From the NCBI GenBank assembly GCA_964592425.1, contig CAZQCG010000009.1:74422-138421 (forward strand): DNA of 64,000 nucleotides. Reading direction: 5' to 3'. Below are positions 9,273 through 17,777 of the stretch, in pieces. Position 1 is the stretch's first letter; the number at the start of each line of letters is the position of its first letter. The position numbers and the translations under genes were made by a program. The DNA is from Viridilinea sp964592425 (GTDB lineage: Bacteria > Chloroflexota > Chloroflexia > Chloroflexales > Chloroflexaceae). A model generated the notes under the pieces. The model made no database searches. It saw nothing but the letters and a program-made list of their open reading frames with translations, and was not told where the DNA came from.

Positions 9273-10253
9273 TCAATTCTCGGCACCTGATGCAGCGGGC
9301 TTGTTCGCCAGTTGTGGGTCGCTTGTCGCCCTGGCCCAGGCTACCGTCGCGGCGAGTGCTTCCACAAGTGGCGTTGCCTGCAGGCCGAAGTTTGTCGTAA
9401 ACGCGCTGCTGTCCATCACGAACGGCCGCTCGAATTCGTAGAGCATCTCGGGTAGCTCGGCCAACGTCGGGTTGAACAGCCCGAGGATCCACAGCAGCGT
9501 TCGCCCCGCCGGGCGCACCTTTACCCGCTGCCCGAGGGCTACCTCCAGCAGGGCAAAGAACTGGGCCTGCGTGATTGGCGGCGCACTTGGGACGTGCCAG
9601 GCTCGGCCCAGGCCGCGCTCATCGGTGCCGAGGATGGCCAGCGTTTGCCCAAAGTCGGCGACGTAGGTAAAGGTATGCGGCTGATCGATCCGCCCAAGCG
9701 CGTTGACTGGCTTGCCGGTCAGCGCTGGCATGAAGAACTGCGCGCCCGAGACTTGATCGAAGGGGCCGAAGAAGTCGGAGCCACGGGCTGACGCGACCGC
9801 CAGATCGCCCCGCTCGTGGGCCGCGAAGAGCACCTCGGTCATGGCCTGGCGCACGCGCCCCTTGCGTGTGTGAGCGGCATAGGGCGTCGTCTCGCTCAAG
9901 GGGTGGTTCTGCGGATCGCCATACATATACAGGTTTTCGGCCACGATGAGCCGCGCCCCCGTGGCCTGCGCCCCAGCGATAATCGTCGCCTGGAGGGTGG
10001 GAAACTCCGCAGCCCAGCGGTGGTAGGGCGGTTGGGCGCACTGGTAGACCACTGCCGCCCCATGCAGCGCTGCAATCGCCCCGGCTGGCGTGTGTACGTC
10101 GCCCTTCATAAGCTCAACGCCTGCGGGGGTATTCGCTGAACGCCCACTACGGTTCAGCATGCGCACCTGTCGCCCGCGCTCACGCAATGCTCGTGCCGTC
10201 CACTGGCCTAGCGGCCCCGTTCCAATGATCAGGTGCAACTCGTCGTCTGTCAC
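9273..10253 (-). CDS. NAD(P)-dependent epimerase/dehydratase (atypical SDR)
   Basis: 326 aa from the GTG at 10253, chosen because GGGAGG lies about 8 bases upstream; the ATG at 10274 is the alternative. The Rossmann nucleotide-binding motif GTGPLG lies near residue 12, followed by an NR pair and the atypical-SDR body. The canonical YxxxK catalytic motif is not evident, which fits the atypical NAD(P)-binding NmrA/epimerase-like group. It is convergent with the PPC protein gene (60 bp apart) and separated by 279 bp from tsaD upstream on its own strand. Substrate unknown; a sugar-nucleotide or isoflavone-reductase-like reduction is possible. Confidence 0.75.
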   Translation of the reverse strand: MTDDELHLIIGTGPLGQWTARALRERGRQVRMLNRSGRSANTPAGVELMKGDVHTPAGAIAALHGAAVVYQCAQPPYHRWAAEFPTLQATIIAGAQATGARLIVAENLYMYGDPQNHPLSETTPYAAHTRKGRVRQAMTEVLFAAHERGDLAVASARGSDFFGPFDQVSGAQFFMPALTGKPVNALGRIDQPHTFTYVADFGQTLAILGTDERGLGRAWHVPSAPPITQAQFFALLEVALGQRVKVRPAGRTLLWILGLFNPTLAELPEMLYEFERPFVMDSSAFTTNFGLQATPLVEALAATVAWARATSDPQLANKPAASGAEN

Positions 10254-10395
10254 CGGGCCCTCCCTGTTTAGCACTGGCTCCGATCCGTGGGCCGCCGCAC
10301 GGCCCTGTTGGATCCCAGCATAGGGCCTGACACCGTGGTAGAGTCAAGGGGGTAGGCACGACACGAAGATCGCCCGGCCACAGGGTTGCGCGGCC

Positions 10396-10419
10396 CTTTG
10401 TGTCCTCTGTGCCTTTGTG
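10396..10419. repeat. Purine-skewed CACAAAGG-type repeat remnant
   Basis: Read on the - strand this is a run of CACAAAGG/CACAGAGG-like units. Short arrays of this kind are dispersed in many bacterial genomes. A related TTCGTGTCTTCGTG sits at 61901-61914. Confidence 0.4.
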
Positions 10420-10483
10420 ATGAATGATCAGAATAGACCCTCATGCGGCTTCGCTGCACACTGCCGTTATGAAAAGGGTTCTC

Positions 10484-10506
10484 TTGGGAGGGCCATGCCC
10501 TCCCAA
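10484..10506 (-). terminator. Perfect hairpin downstream of tsaD (no clear U-tract)
   Basis: TTGGGAGGGC and GCCCTCCCAA form a perfect 10-bp stem with a 3-base loop, 27 bp past the tsaD stop. On the - strand only a weak T-rich stretch follows, so termination by this hairpin is likely but not certain. Confidence 0.5.
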
Positions 10507-10532
10507 ACCCTCCCATTTAAAGGGCGGGAGTG

Positions 10533-11705
10533 TCACTCCCCCAGGCGGAGCGACGGATGCACATCAAGGGCCCAATCGCTCTGTACACCGGCCGCGAAGC
10601 GGTAGTGTGCGGCGGCGGCGACCATTGCGGCATTGTCGGTGCAGAGGGCCAACGGTGGGTAGCGTACCGGCACCGAGGCGCGCCGGGTAAGCTCCTCGCG
10701 CAGGCGGGTGTTGGCGGCGACCCCCCCGGCCAGCAGGATGGCCTGTGCCTTGTAGTGGGTGGCAGCATTGACGGTCTTGGTGCTCAAGACATCAACCACC
10801 GATTCCTGGAAGGCATAGGCAAGCTGGGCCACAAACTGTGCATCAAGCGGGGGCGGCGGAGCAGCCGCTGCCCCTGGCGCTGGTGCCGCGCCCGCAGCCG
10901 GCGGCACCTCACGCCCGCGGGGGGAATGTTCGCCGGTGCGTTGGCGCGGCATACGTGCGGCAAGCTCCTGGCGCTCCTGGGCCCGGTGCAACACCGCCGT
11001 CTTGAGCCCACTAAAGGAGAAGTCGTAGCTGTCACGCAACCAGGCGCGCGGTAAGGGGGCCGCTGAGCCAGCCGTACGAGCGACCCGCTCAATCGCGGGG
11101 CCACCTGGGTAGTCCAGGCCCAGAATACGCGCTACCTTGTCGAAGGCTTCGCCAGCTGCGTCATCACGGGTCTGGCCAAGCAACTCGTAGTGGCCGTGGT
11201 CGTGCAGAAGCGCCAGCAGGGTGTGTCCCCCTGAAACGACCAGGGCGACCAGGGGGAATTCCGGTGGGGCCACGCTGAGTGCCGAGGGCAGCACCGGGCG
11301 CTGGCGCGGATCAAGCCAGTTGGCGTAAATATGCGCTTCGAGATGGTTCACACCCACAAAGGGTAGCCCGCGCTGCCAGGCCATCGCCTTGGCTGCGTTG
11401 AGCCCGGTCAGTAGAGCCCCGCTCAGGCCGGGGCCGCAGGTCGCCGCCACGGCGTGCAGGCCATCCCAACCGCCTGGGACACTCGCCAGGGCCTCGTTGA
11501 TCACCGGGGCCAGGGCCAGCATATGCTGGCGTGAGGCCACCTCGGGCACAATCCCGCCAAAGCGGCGGTGCAGGTCGAGCTGCGTCGCAACGACGTTGGC
11601 CAATACCTCGCGCCCGCCCCGCACAACTGCGGCTGCCGTCTCGTCACATGAGGTCTCCAGGGCCAGGATGGTAAATTCGGCGTCGGGCGTAGGCAGTGTT
11701 GGCAT
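10533..11705 (-). CDS. tsaD: tRNA N6-adenosine threonylcarbamoyltransferase TsaD
   Basis: 390 aa from the ATG at 11705, preceded by AAGGAA. It transfers threonylcarbamoyl to A37 of ANN-decoding tRNAs, with TsaB and TsaE as partners. Visible hallmarks are LALETSCDETAAAVV at the N-terminus, FGGIVPEVASRQH, the HLEAH metal site, VVSGGHT, and the GGVAANTRLRE signature near the C-terminus. An Ala/Pro/Arg-rich insertion of about 40 residues (around 10860-10960) interrupts the C-terminal half; typical TsaD proteins of about 340-350 aa lack it. The start lies 10 bp past the stop of the histidine-phosphatase gene, so it is the last gene of the lysK-epimerase-phosphatase-tsaD unit. Identity is secure. 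Confidence 0.96.
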   Translation of the reverse strand: MPTLPTPDAEFTILALETSCDETAAAVVRGGREVLANVVATQLDLHRRFGGIVPEVASRQHMLALAPVINEALASVPGGWDGLHAVAATCGPGLSGALLTGLNAAKAMAWQRGLPFVGVNHLEAHIYANWLDPRQRPVLPSALSVAPPEFPLVALVVSGGHTLLALLHDHGHYELLGQTRDDAAGEAFDKVARILGLDYPGGPAIERVARTAGSAAPLPRAWLRDSYDFSFSGLKTAVLHRAQERQELAARMPRQRTGEHSPRGREVPPAAGAAPAPGAAAAPPPPLDAQFVAQLAYAFQESVVDVLSTKTVNAATHYKAQAILLAGGVAANTRLREELTRRASVPVRYPPLALCTDNAAMVAAAAHYRFAAGVQSDWALDVHPSLRLGE

Positions 11706-11715
11706 CGTCTGTTCC

Positions 11716-12342
11716 TTATGCTTCAGCCTGGACCAGGGGCGGGACATGGTTGACGGTGCGGATAATCATGCCGCTGCCATAGCTGTCGATAGCAGTGAAA
11801 CTACCCAGGTCGATGCGCCAACGCCAGTGCTCTGTGGGGGCCATACCGCTACAGAGGCAGAGCACGAGCTGAATGGGTGTGGCATGGGTGGCGATCAGGA
11901 TGCGTGCGCCGCGCTGTGTATGTAGCAGGCGTTGCCAGGCTGCGCTGACCCGTGCATAGACTTCGGCCAGGCTTTCGCCGTCTTTAGCACGCCCGTGCAG
12001 GCCTGCACTCCAGCGGGCCTGAGCCGCGCCAGGATAACGCGCCAGCACCTCACGATAGGTCAAGCCTTCCCAATTGCCCTGGTCGATCTCGGCCCAGGCC
12101 GGATCGAGTTGTAGCGGCACCGTGGTGCGCCGCCCGGCAAGCACTGCCTCGGCGGTGAGGCGCGTGCGGCTAGCCGGGCTGGCCAGCGCTAGGCTAAAGG
12201 GAGTGCGCCGCAGACGTAGCGCCAGGGCCGCGGTCTGCTGGCCTCCGTAGGCCGTCAACGAACTATCGCTGCGGCTCTGGTAGCGCCGTGCAAGGTTGGC
12301 CTGGGTCTGTCCGTGGTGGAGCAGCCAGATACTGGTTCGCAC
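11716..12342 (-). CDS. Histidine phosphatase family protein with altered RHG motif
   Basis: 208 aa, GTG start at 12342 with GAGGAG upstream. Phosphoglycerate-mutase-like fold: the N-terminal motif is LLHHGQT, the second catalytic region is IATHATPIQ, and a WEGLT segment lies between them as in PhoE/GpmB-type phosphatases. The phosphorylated histidine (second H of HHG) is kept, but the preceding arginine of the usual RHG triad is replaced by histidine. It lies 26 bp from the epimerase stop and 10 bp from the tsaD start. Substrate cannot be told from sequence; activity may be changed by the Arg-to-His replacement. Confidence 0.82.
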   Translation of the reverse strand: MRTSIWLLHHGQTQANLARRYQSRSDSSLTAYGGQQTAALALRLRRTPFSLALASPASRTRLTAEAVLAGRRTTVPLQLDPAWAEIDQGNWEGLTYREVLARYPGAAQARWSAGLHGRAKDGESLAEVYARVSAAWQRLLHTQRGARILIATHATPIQLVLCLCSGMAPTEHWRWRIDLGSFTAIDSYGSGMIIRTVNHVPPLVQAEA

Positions 12343-12368
12343 AGGGCGATCTCCTCACTTCGCCAGGC

Positions 12369-13304
12369 TCAGCCAATGCTCGCCGGGAGCCCTTCGCGGT
12401 AGGATGGATAACGTGGCACGATGCCCAACTCCTCGCGCATGCGCCGGTTGGCCATGCGGTGTGAGACAGCCGCCATGGCCACCATATCGGGCGGCAAGGG
12501 GCCGGTTCGGCGCGCCAGGCGGCTAAGACTGTTCAGCAGAAACACCAGGCCATGGCCGAGCAGCGGGTGCATCGTAGGGGGCGGCGGCGCACCGAGCAGG
12601 CGCGCCAGGTAACCGTAGAACTCAGCCACTGGCGCGGGCTCGTCGTCGGCAAGATTGTAGATGGCACCGGGCGTGCCCTGCTCAGGTAGCGCCAGCAAGG
12701 CCGTGATCAGATCATCAATGTGCATATTCGAGGCGTAGCCTCGTCCGCCGCCGATCAGTGGGAAACGTCCCCGGCGCACCTGGTTGATCATCAGGGCCGG
12801 GCTGGATGGGCCGTAGACCGCGGCGATGCGGGCGATCATTACTGGCGTGCCCGTCAGGCGAAAACATTCGAGCAGGGCCTGCTCGGCTGCATATTTGGCC
12901 CGCGCATAGGTGAAGGCCGGGGCTGGTGGTGTTGCCTCAGTGAGCCAGTCCACACTGTTTGGATAGAGCGCTCCGCTGCTGGCATAGACTACGCAGCGCA
13001 GAGATCTGCGCCCGGGGCACACGCGAGCGAGCATTGCGGTGCTGGCGACGTTGGCCTGGTGGATCTGGCGCGGCGTACCCAGGGCCGAGCCAGCCAGGTG
13101 GTAGACCGTGTGTACGCCCTCCATTGCCAGGAGGAGATCGGAGGGGGCAGCTGCATCACCGACCACCGTATAGAAACCCTTGGCAGCGAGGGGCGCAAGG
13201 CGGTGGGGGTTCTGATCCAGACAGCGCACTCGCTGGCCCTGCGCCCGGAGGGCCAGCGCCAGGTGTCTGCCGATATAACCGCCCGCCCCGGTAATCAGAA
13301 ACAT
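12369..13304 (-). CDS. NAD-dependent epimerase/dehydratase (extended SDR)
   Basis: 311 aa. The glycine-rich GAGGYIG motif is at residues 6-12, DAAAPSDL and YHLAGSA follow, and the active-site YARAK tetrad segment (YxxxK) lies near residue 140. This is the extended SDR pattern of nucleotide-sugar epimerases and related 3-beta-HSD-like reductases. It lies 23 bp after the lysK stop and 26 bp before the phosphatase, so it is an operon member. No substrate can be assigned. Confidence 0.85.
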   Translation of the reverse strand: MFLITGAGGYIGRHLALALRAQGQRVRCLDQNPHRLAPLAAKGFYTVVGDAAAPSDLLLAMEGVHTVYHLAGSALGTPRQIHQANVASTAMLARVCPGRRSLRCVVYASSGALYPNSVDWLTEATPPAPAFTYARAKYAAEQALLECFRLTGTPVMIARIAAVYGPSSPALMINQVRRGRFPLIGGGRGYASNMHIDDLITALLALPEQGTPGAIYNLADDEPAPVAEFYGYLARLLGAPPPPTMHPLLGHGLVFLLNSLSRLARRTGPLPPDMVAMAAVSHRMANRRMREELGIVPRYPSYREGLPASIG

Positions 13305-13327
13305 AGATTACTCAATGACAGTCAACC

Positions 13328-14371
13328 CTAGCCCAGCTGGGTCAGGACGTCGGTAAGCACGGTAATTGCCTGCAGGTACTCCTCGATTTCGATATGCTCA
13401 TCGGGGGTATGGTCGAGGCGCGAGTCACCAGGGCCGTAGGCAACGATCGGACAGCCCCAGGCTGGTCCAACTACATTCATATCGGCGGTGCCACTCTTGT
13501 GCAGAAAACCTGGCTGGCCGCCATGGCTGCGGATGGCACGCATAAAGGCCCCTGCCAGGGGGGTCGTGCGCGGGCTGCGAAAGGCCGGGCAAGCACTCTC
13601 GAAGCGCAGGGTCGCTCGTCCGGCCAGGATGCGCAGCTCTTCACCCAGGGTGGCCGGATCAACCCCTTCAGGCAGACGTATGCCGACTGTCGCCTCGCAC
13701 CAGTCTAGCAGGCCGTCACTGCCGCTGGCCACCCGCCGCAGCGAGGGGCTCAACTGGTCGAAGATCCGCTCCCGGCGGTAGTTATAGGCGACACAGTGCT
13801 CTTCGACCATGCGCCAGAAATGCACCATGGCCTCAGGGACTGCCCGCTGCTCACCGGCACTGTGAGCCGCAGGCTGCTCGCTGCGATAATGCACGAGCAG
13901 GCGGCCCTTGTAGCCCAGGGTGATGCGATCCCAGCCACTCGGCTCGCCGATGATGCAAAAGGCCGGGTCGTAGCGCCCACGGGCGTAGTGCGCCCCGCGT
14001 GAGCTGGCCGCCTCTTCTTCCGTCGCCCCGATCAGGGCCAGCTGGCAGCGCAGACGCCCCGAAAGCTCAGCCCGGCGCGCAGCCTGCACAAAGGTAGCGA
14101 AGGGGCCTTTGGCATCAACCGCACCGCGCCCGTACAGTCGCCCATCCTCAACCCGCACGGGAATCTCGCCCGCCACGGTGTCGATATGGCCCAGTAAAAC
14201 CACCAGCGGCCCCGTCTCACCCACCAGACCGACGGCATTGCCAGCTGCATCAATTGTAGCCTGCCAGCCAAAGGCGGCCATCTGCTCAGTCAGAAAGGTC
14301 GCCGCAGCCTCTTCCTGGCCCGAGAGCGAAGGAATGCGCAACAGTTGATCGAGAAAGGTGAGCTCTTCCAT
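13328..14371 (-). CDS. lysK: [LysW]-lysine / [LysW]-ornithine hydrolase-like M20 peptidase
   Basis: 347 aa from the ATG at 14371. M20 metallopeptidase motifs: GHIDTVAGE (zinc), GRGAVDAKGP, GATEEEAASSRGA (catalytic Glu), GEPSGWDRITLGYKG and a C-terminal HTPDEHI. The compact length and the GAVDAKGP variant match the LysK group, which releases lysine or ornithine from the carrier protein LysW in the LysW-dependent lysine/arginine pathway. No other LysW-pathway gene is in the window, so the pathway branch is unresolved. A perfect TATAAT ends 7 bases before the ATG, suggesting a leaderless transcript. First gene of a four-gene - strand operon. Confidence 0.8.
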   Translation of the reverse strand: MEELTFLDQLLRIPSLSGQEEAAATFLTEQMAAFGWQATIDAAGNAVGLVGETGPLVVLLGHIDTVAGEIPVRVEDGRLYGRGAVDAKGPFATFVQAARRAELSGRLRCQLALIGATEEEAASSRGAHYARGRYDPAFCIIGEPSGWDRITLGYKGRLLVHYRSEQPAAHSAGEQRAVPEAMVHFWRMVEEHCVAYNYRRERIFDQLSPSLRRVASGSDGLLDWCEATVGIRLPEGVDPATLGEELRILAGRATLRFESACPAFRSPRTTPLAGAFMRAIRSHGGQPGFLHKSGTADMNVVGPAWGCPIVAYGPGDSRLDHTPDEHIEIEEYLQAITVLTDVLTQLG

Positions 14372-14378
14372 AGGCCGA

Positions 14379-14384
14379 ATTATA
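14379..14384 (-). promoter_or_regulatory. -10 box placed for a leaderless lysK transcript
   Basis: TATAAT on the - strand, 7 bases before the lysK ATG, which would put the transcription start on or next to the A of ATG. No convincing -35 is seen, and no Shine-Dalgarno fits in the gap. Confidence 0.45.
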
Positions 14385-14566
14385 CTCCAAAGCCGCGCCG
14401 GTAGCGTGCGATGAGGTTTCTTCACAATCTACCGGATTGAGTTTTGCCGCAGCTTGTAGTACAGTTGATGCAGCTAGTGCCACCATCGGTTGTGGTCGAT
14501 CAATCTTCCCGCGCCATCAGTCGCTGACAGCGCGGCACTTGTGGATCCGTCTCCAAGCCAGGCGAT

Positions 14567-14609
14567 CATAAAAGGGTAAGTTCACCTTCCCGGAAGTTAT
14601 TCTTTTATG
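14567..14609 (+). other. 43-nt hairpin upstream of the HD-GYP gene
   Basis: CATAAAAGGGTAA (14567-14579) can pair with TTATTCTTTTATG (14597-14609) as RNA, 13 bp with two G-U pairs, and CTTCC/GGAAG continues the stem inside. It ends about 70 bases before the start of the signalling gene. It could be a terminator-like or regulatory leader element. The rest of the 14372-14680 spacer shows nothing I recognise. Confidence 0.5.
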
Positions 14610-14680
14610 AAGCCTGAACGTCGTTCAATTCAACCCAACATAATGATCGAAGCTTCGGTGATCCACGAGTGTGATTGTCT

Positions 14681-17365
14681 ATGCCTGATCTTGTTAGTTT
14701 TGATCGTAGCCTGCTGATCGAGCACTCGCCCGATATTTATTATCGGATCAGGCTTGTTCCTGACCGTGGCTTTGAGTATGTGAGCCCGGCGGTGACCGCG
14801 ATCACCGGCTACACCCCCGCTGATCATTACGCCGACCCCGATCTAGGCCTCAAGATCGTTCACCCCGATGACCGCGATTTTGTGCTGCGGGGTATCGATG
14901 GGGTGCTGGACGATCACCAGACGCTGCTGGTACGCTGGATCAGGCGCGATGGGGTCGTAATCTGGACCCAGCAGCGCACTCGGATCGTGCGCAATGCTGC
15001 GGGGGGCGCCATCGCCATCGAAGGGGTGGCCCGCGACATCACGGCCCAGATCCAGGCCCAGACCTGCCTCGACCGCTACCGTCTGCTGGCCGAGCATATG
15101 CGTGACGCGGCCCTCTTTGTGCGTCCCAACGATGGGCGTATTCTTGAGGTCAACACGGCTGTGGTCGATCTCTATGGCTACAGCCGTGAGCAACTGCTCA
15201 CGATGACCCTGGCCGACCTGCTGCCCCCCGATGGTCACCAACGGCTACGCCTGCATATGAGCGCCGCAAGCGCCGGGGCTGTGCTCTACGAGGCCGAATA
15301 TAAGCGCGCTGACGGTAGCCTCTTCCCTGCTGAGGTGAGTGCGACCGCGACGGTGATCAATGGTGATCTGACCCAGTTGCACCTGGTACACAATATCAGC
15401 ATGCGGCAGCGCACCAGCAGCGAGCGCGATCTGCTGCGCATCGCGCTTGAAGAGGCCGCCAATGCGGTAGTGATCACCAATATCGACGGGCTGATTATCT
15501 GGGCCAACCCCGCCTTTACCGCCCTCACTGGCTATAGCTTGAGTGAAGTGCATGGGCGCAAGACGGCCGTGCTGCGCTCCGGCCATCACGACATTGGCTT
15601 CTACCAGCACCTCTGGGAGACCGTGCTCTCCGGCAAGGCCTGGCGCGGCGAACTGGTCAACCGGCGCAAAGACGCGAGCCTCTACATCGAAGAGATGACG
15701 ATTACCCCGGTTATTCAGGGGGGCAAGATTACCCATTTCATCGCCATTAAACAGGAGGTCACCAAGCGGGTTGAGCAGGCCCGTGAGCGTGAGGCTCTGC
15801 TGAGCCTGGCCGAGGCCCTGCGCAGCTCCGGCAGTCGCGCCGAACTGCTGCCAACTCTGCTCGCCCGCAGTATTGACCTGGTGCGGGCCGATGCCGCTGC
15901 TCTGGCGATGCGCGACCCGGCCAGTGGCGATGCGATCTTCGAGCAGGGCATCGGCGGTTGGGAGGAGTTCGGCCATACGCGACTCCTGGCCGGGCGTGGT
16001 GTGACCGGGCGGGTGCTGCAAACCGGCGAGCTCTACCACAACAATGATGTCTTACACGACCCGGCCATCGCCCGGCCCGAGTTGTTTAACGGGATCCAGG
16101 CGGCGGTCTGTGCGCCGCTGCACAACGACGACAGGGTGATCGGTGCGCTCTGGATGGGGCGCAAGAGTGCCTTCAGCCCGGCTGATGCACGCATGGTGGG
16201 TGCGATTGCCGACCTGGCCGCTGGTGCAATTGCCCGCGCCATGCTCAGTGAGCAGACCGAACGCCGCCTGCAACGGCTGACTTCCCTGCGGGCGATTGAC
16301 CATGCCATTACCAATAACCTGGATGTGCGCGTCAGCCTGAATGTCCTGCTCGACCATTGTATACAGCAACTTGGGGTTGATGCCGCTGCCGTGCTGACCC
16401 TCAATAGCCATAGCCTGACGCTGGAACATGCTGCCTCACGCGGCTTTCGGAGCACGGCGATCCTCAGTACGCACCTACGCATCGGTGAGGGCCTGGCGGG
16501 GCGGGCGGTACGCGAGCGGCGAACGATTGTGGTGGCGCATGTAAGCGAGGTGGCTGGCCAGATCGTGCGCCGCGAACTTGTCACTGTCGAAGGCTTTGTG
16601 AGCTATAGCGTCGTGCCGCTGATTGCCAAAGGCCAGGTACGTGGGGCGCTCGAAGTCTTCCGGCGCACCGCCTTCACCCCTGATCGCGAGTGGCTCGACT
16701 TCCTCGAGACCCTGGCTGGCCAGGCCGCTGTGGCGATCGACAATGCCGAACTTTTCCAGCATATGCAACGGGCCAGCCTCGATATGGCCCTTGCCTACGA
16801 TACCACCCTCGAGGGCTGGTCGCGGGCACTCGAACTACGCGATAAAGAGACCGAGGGCCACTCACAACGGGTCACCAGCCTGACCCTGCGCCTGGCGCGG
16901 GCGATGGGGCTCAGTGACAAAGAGTTGGTACATATCCGCCGCGGCGCCCTGCTCCACGACATCGGCAAGATGGGCATCCCCGACGCCATTCTGCTCAAGC
17001 CAGGGTCGCTCACCGAGGCTGAACGCGAGGTGATCAAGCTGCATCCCGGCTATGCCTACGATCTGTTGCGCCCGATCGCCTTCCTGCGTCCGGCCCTCGA
17101 TATCCCCTACTGCCATCACGAAAAGTGGGACGGCAGCGGCTACCCCCAGGGCCTGCGCGGTGCCGCGATCCCGCTTGCCGCCCGCATCTTCGCCATCGTT
17201 GATGTCTTCGACGCCGCCACCTCCGACCGCCCTTACCAGAAGGCATGCTCACGCGACCAAGCCCGTGCCATGCTGATCGAAGAGTCCGGCCATCACTTTG
17301 ATCCGCAGGTCGTCACGGCTTTTTTACGCCTGCTTGATGAAGATGAACAGGCTCAGGGCGGTTGA
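14681..17365 (+). CDS. PAS-PAS-PAS-GAF-GAF-HD-GYP signalling protein (probable c-di-GMP phosphodiesterase)
   Basis: 894 aa from the ATG at 14681; a TTG six bases earlier is possible. Three PAS domains (about 8-125, 130-245, 250-370) are followed by two GAF domains (about 385-520 and 540-690) and a C-terminal HD-GYP domain. The HD pair is at residues 759-760 and the HHExxDGSGYP signature starts at 812. HD-GYP enzymes hydrolyse cyclic di-GMP with a bimetal centre; PAS and GAF supply small-molecule, redox or light sensing. There are no membrane segments, so it is cytoplasmic. Its stop codon overlaps the -35 box of the next promoter. Ligands are unknown. Confidence 0.93.
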   Translation: MPDLVSFDRSLLIEHSPDIYYRIRLVPDRGFEYVSPAVTAITGYTPADHYADPDLGLKIVHPDDRDFVLRGIDGVLDDHQTLLVRWIRRDGVVIWTQQRTRIVRNAAGGAIAIEGVARDITAQIQAQTCLDRYRLLAEHMRDAALFVRPNDGRILEVNTAVVDLYGYSREQLLTMTLADLLPPDGHQRLRLHMSAASAGAVLYEAEYKRADGSLFPAEVSATATVINGDLTQLHLVHNISMRQRTSSERDLLRIALEEAANAVVITNIDGLIIWANPAFTALTGYSLSEVHGRKTAVLRSGHHDIGFYQHLWETVLSGKAWRGELVNRRKDASLYIEEMTITPVIQGGKITHFIAIKQEVTKRVEQAREREALLSLAEALRSSGSRAELLPTLLARSIDLVRADAAALAMRDPASGDAIFEQGIGGWEEFGHTRLLAGRGVTGRVLQTGELYHNNDVLHDPAIARPELFNGIQAAVCAPLHNDDRVIGALWMGRKSAFSPADARMVGAIADLAAGAIARAMLSEQTERRLQRLTSLRAIDHAITNNLDVRVSLNVLLDHCIQQLGVDAAAVLTLNSHSLTLEHAASRGFRSTAILSTHLRIGEGLAGRAVRERRTIVVAHVSEVAGQIVRRELVTVEGFVSYSVVPLIAKGQVRGALEVFRRTAFTPDREWLDFLETLAGQAAVAIDNAELFQHMQRASLDMALAYDTTLEGWSRALELRDKETEGHSQRVTSLTLRLARAMGLSDKELVHIRRGALLHDIGKMGIPDAILLKPGSLTEAEREVIKLHPGYAYDLLRPIAFLRPALDIPYCHHEKWDGSGYPQGLRGAAIPLAARIFAIVDVFDAATSDRPYQKACSRDQARAMLIEESGHHFDPQVVTAFLRLLDEDEQAQGG

Positions 17366-17391
17366 CACTCCGCTAAGAAGCGTGCTATACT
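17362..17391 (+). promoter_or_regulatory. Strong promoter of the T-box / trpB transcript
   Basis: TTGACA (17362-17367), an 18-bp spacer and TATACT (17386-17391) preceded by CGTGC, which gives an extended TGn element. The -35 overlaps the upstream stop codon. The start site is expected near 17398. Confidence 0.85.
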
Positions 17392-17397
17392 CGCGCC

Positions 17398-17719
17398 AAA
17401 TCTAATCCTAAAGGCAATGATCAGGAAGAGTACACGGTGTACGGCGGCCCAGCGAGTCGGCAGATGGTGTGAGGCCGGCGCGCACGACACGGTGGAATGG
17501 ACCTGGGAGCTGCGGACCGAGCCGTATGGTGCTATAACTAGCCGCCAGCGGGGTAGTCGCCGCCGGAAACGCCACCGTTATCATGGCGCCGGGCTTCGCC
17601 TTACGAGCATCGCTCGCTCTGGCCGCGCCCGCTGAGATTGTAGCATCTTGATGCTGCAAACGAGAGTGGCACCGCGTTTATTCGCCTCTCGATCCATAAC
17701 CTGGATCGGGAGTTTTTTT
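17398..17719 (+). ncRNA. T-box leader (tRNA-Trp-sensing riboswitch) with intrinsic terminator
   Basis: A leader of about 320 nt upstream of trpB. Stem I begins near 17423 with GGAAGAGTAC. The specifier region reads GGAA-TGG-ACC with TGG at 17498-17500, a Trp codon, followed by the conserved GGACCGA. The T-box AGAGTGGCACCGCG is at 17663-17676; its bulge TGGC pairs with a GCCA tRNA end, which fits the G discriminator base of bacterial tRNA-Trp. The antiterminator pairs CGAGAG (17661-17666) with CTCTCG (17686-17691), and GCG with CGC. The same CTCTCGATCC alternatively pairs with GGATCGGGAG (17703-17712), followed by seven Ts (17713-17719), forming the terminator. Uncharged tRNA-Trp would favour read-through into trpB. 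Confidence 0.93.
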
Positions 17720-17777
17720 CGTTTGAGGCGAGGTTCGTAGGCGCTTGAGCGCCTGATTAGCCCAGGAGAAGCCACCG

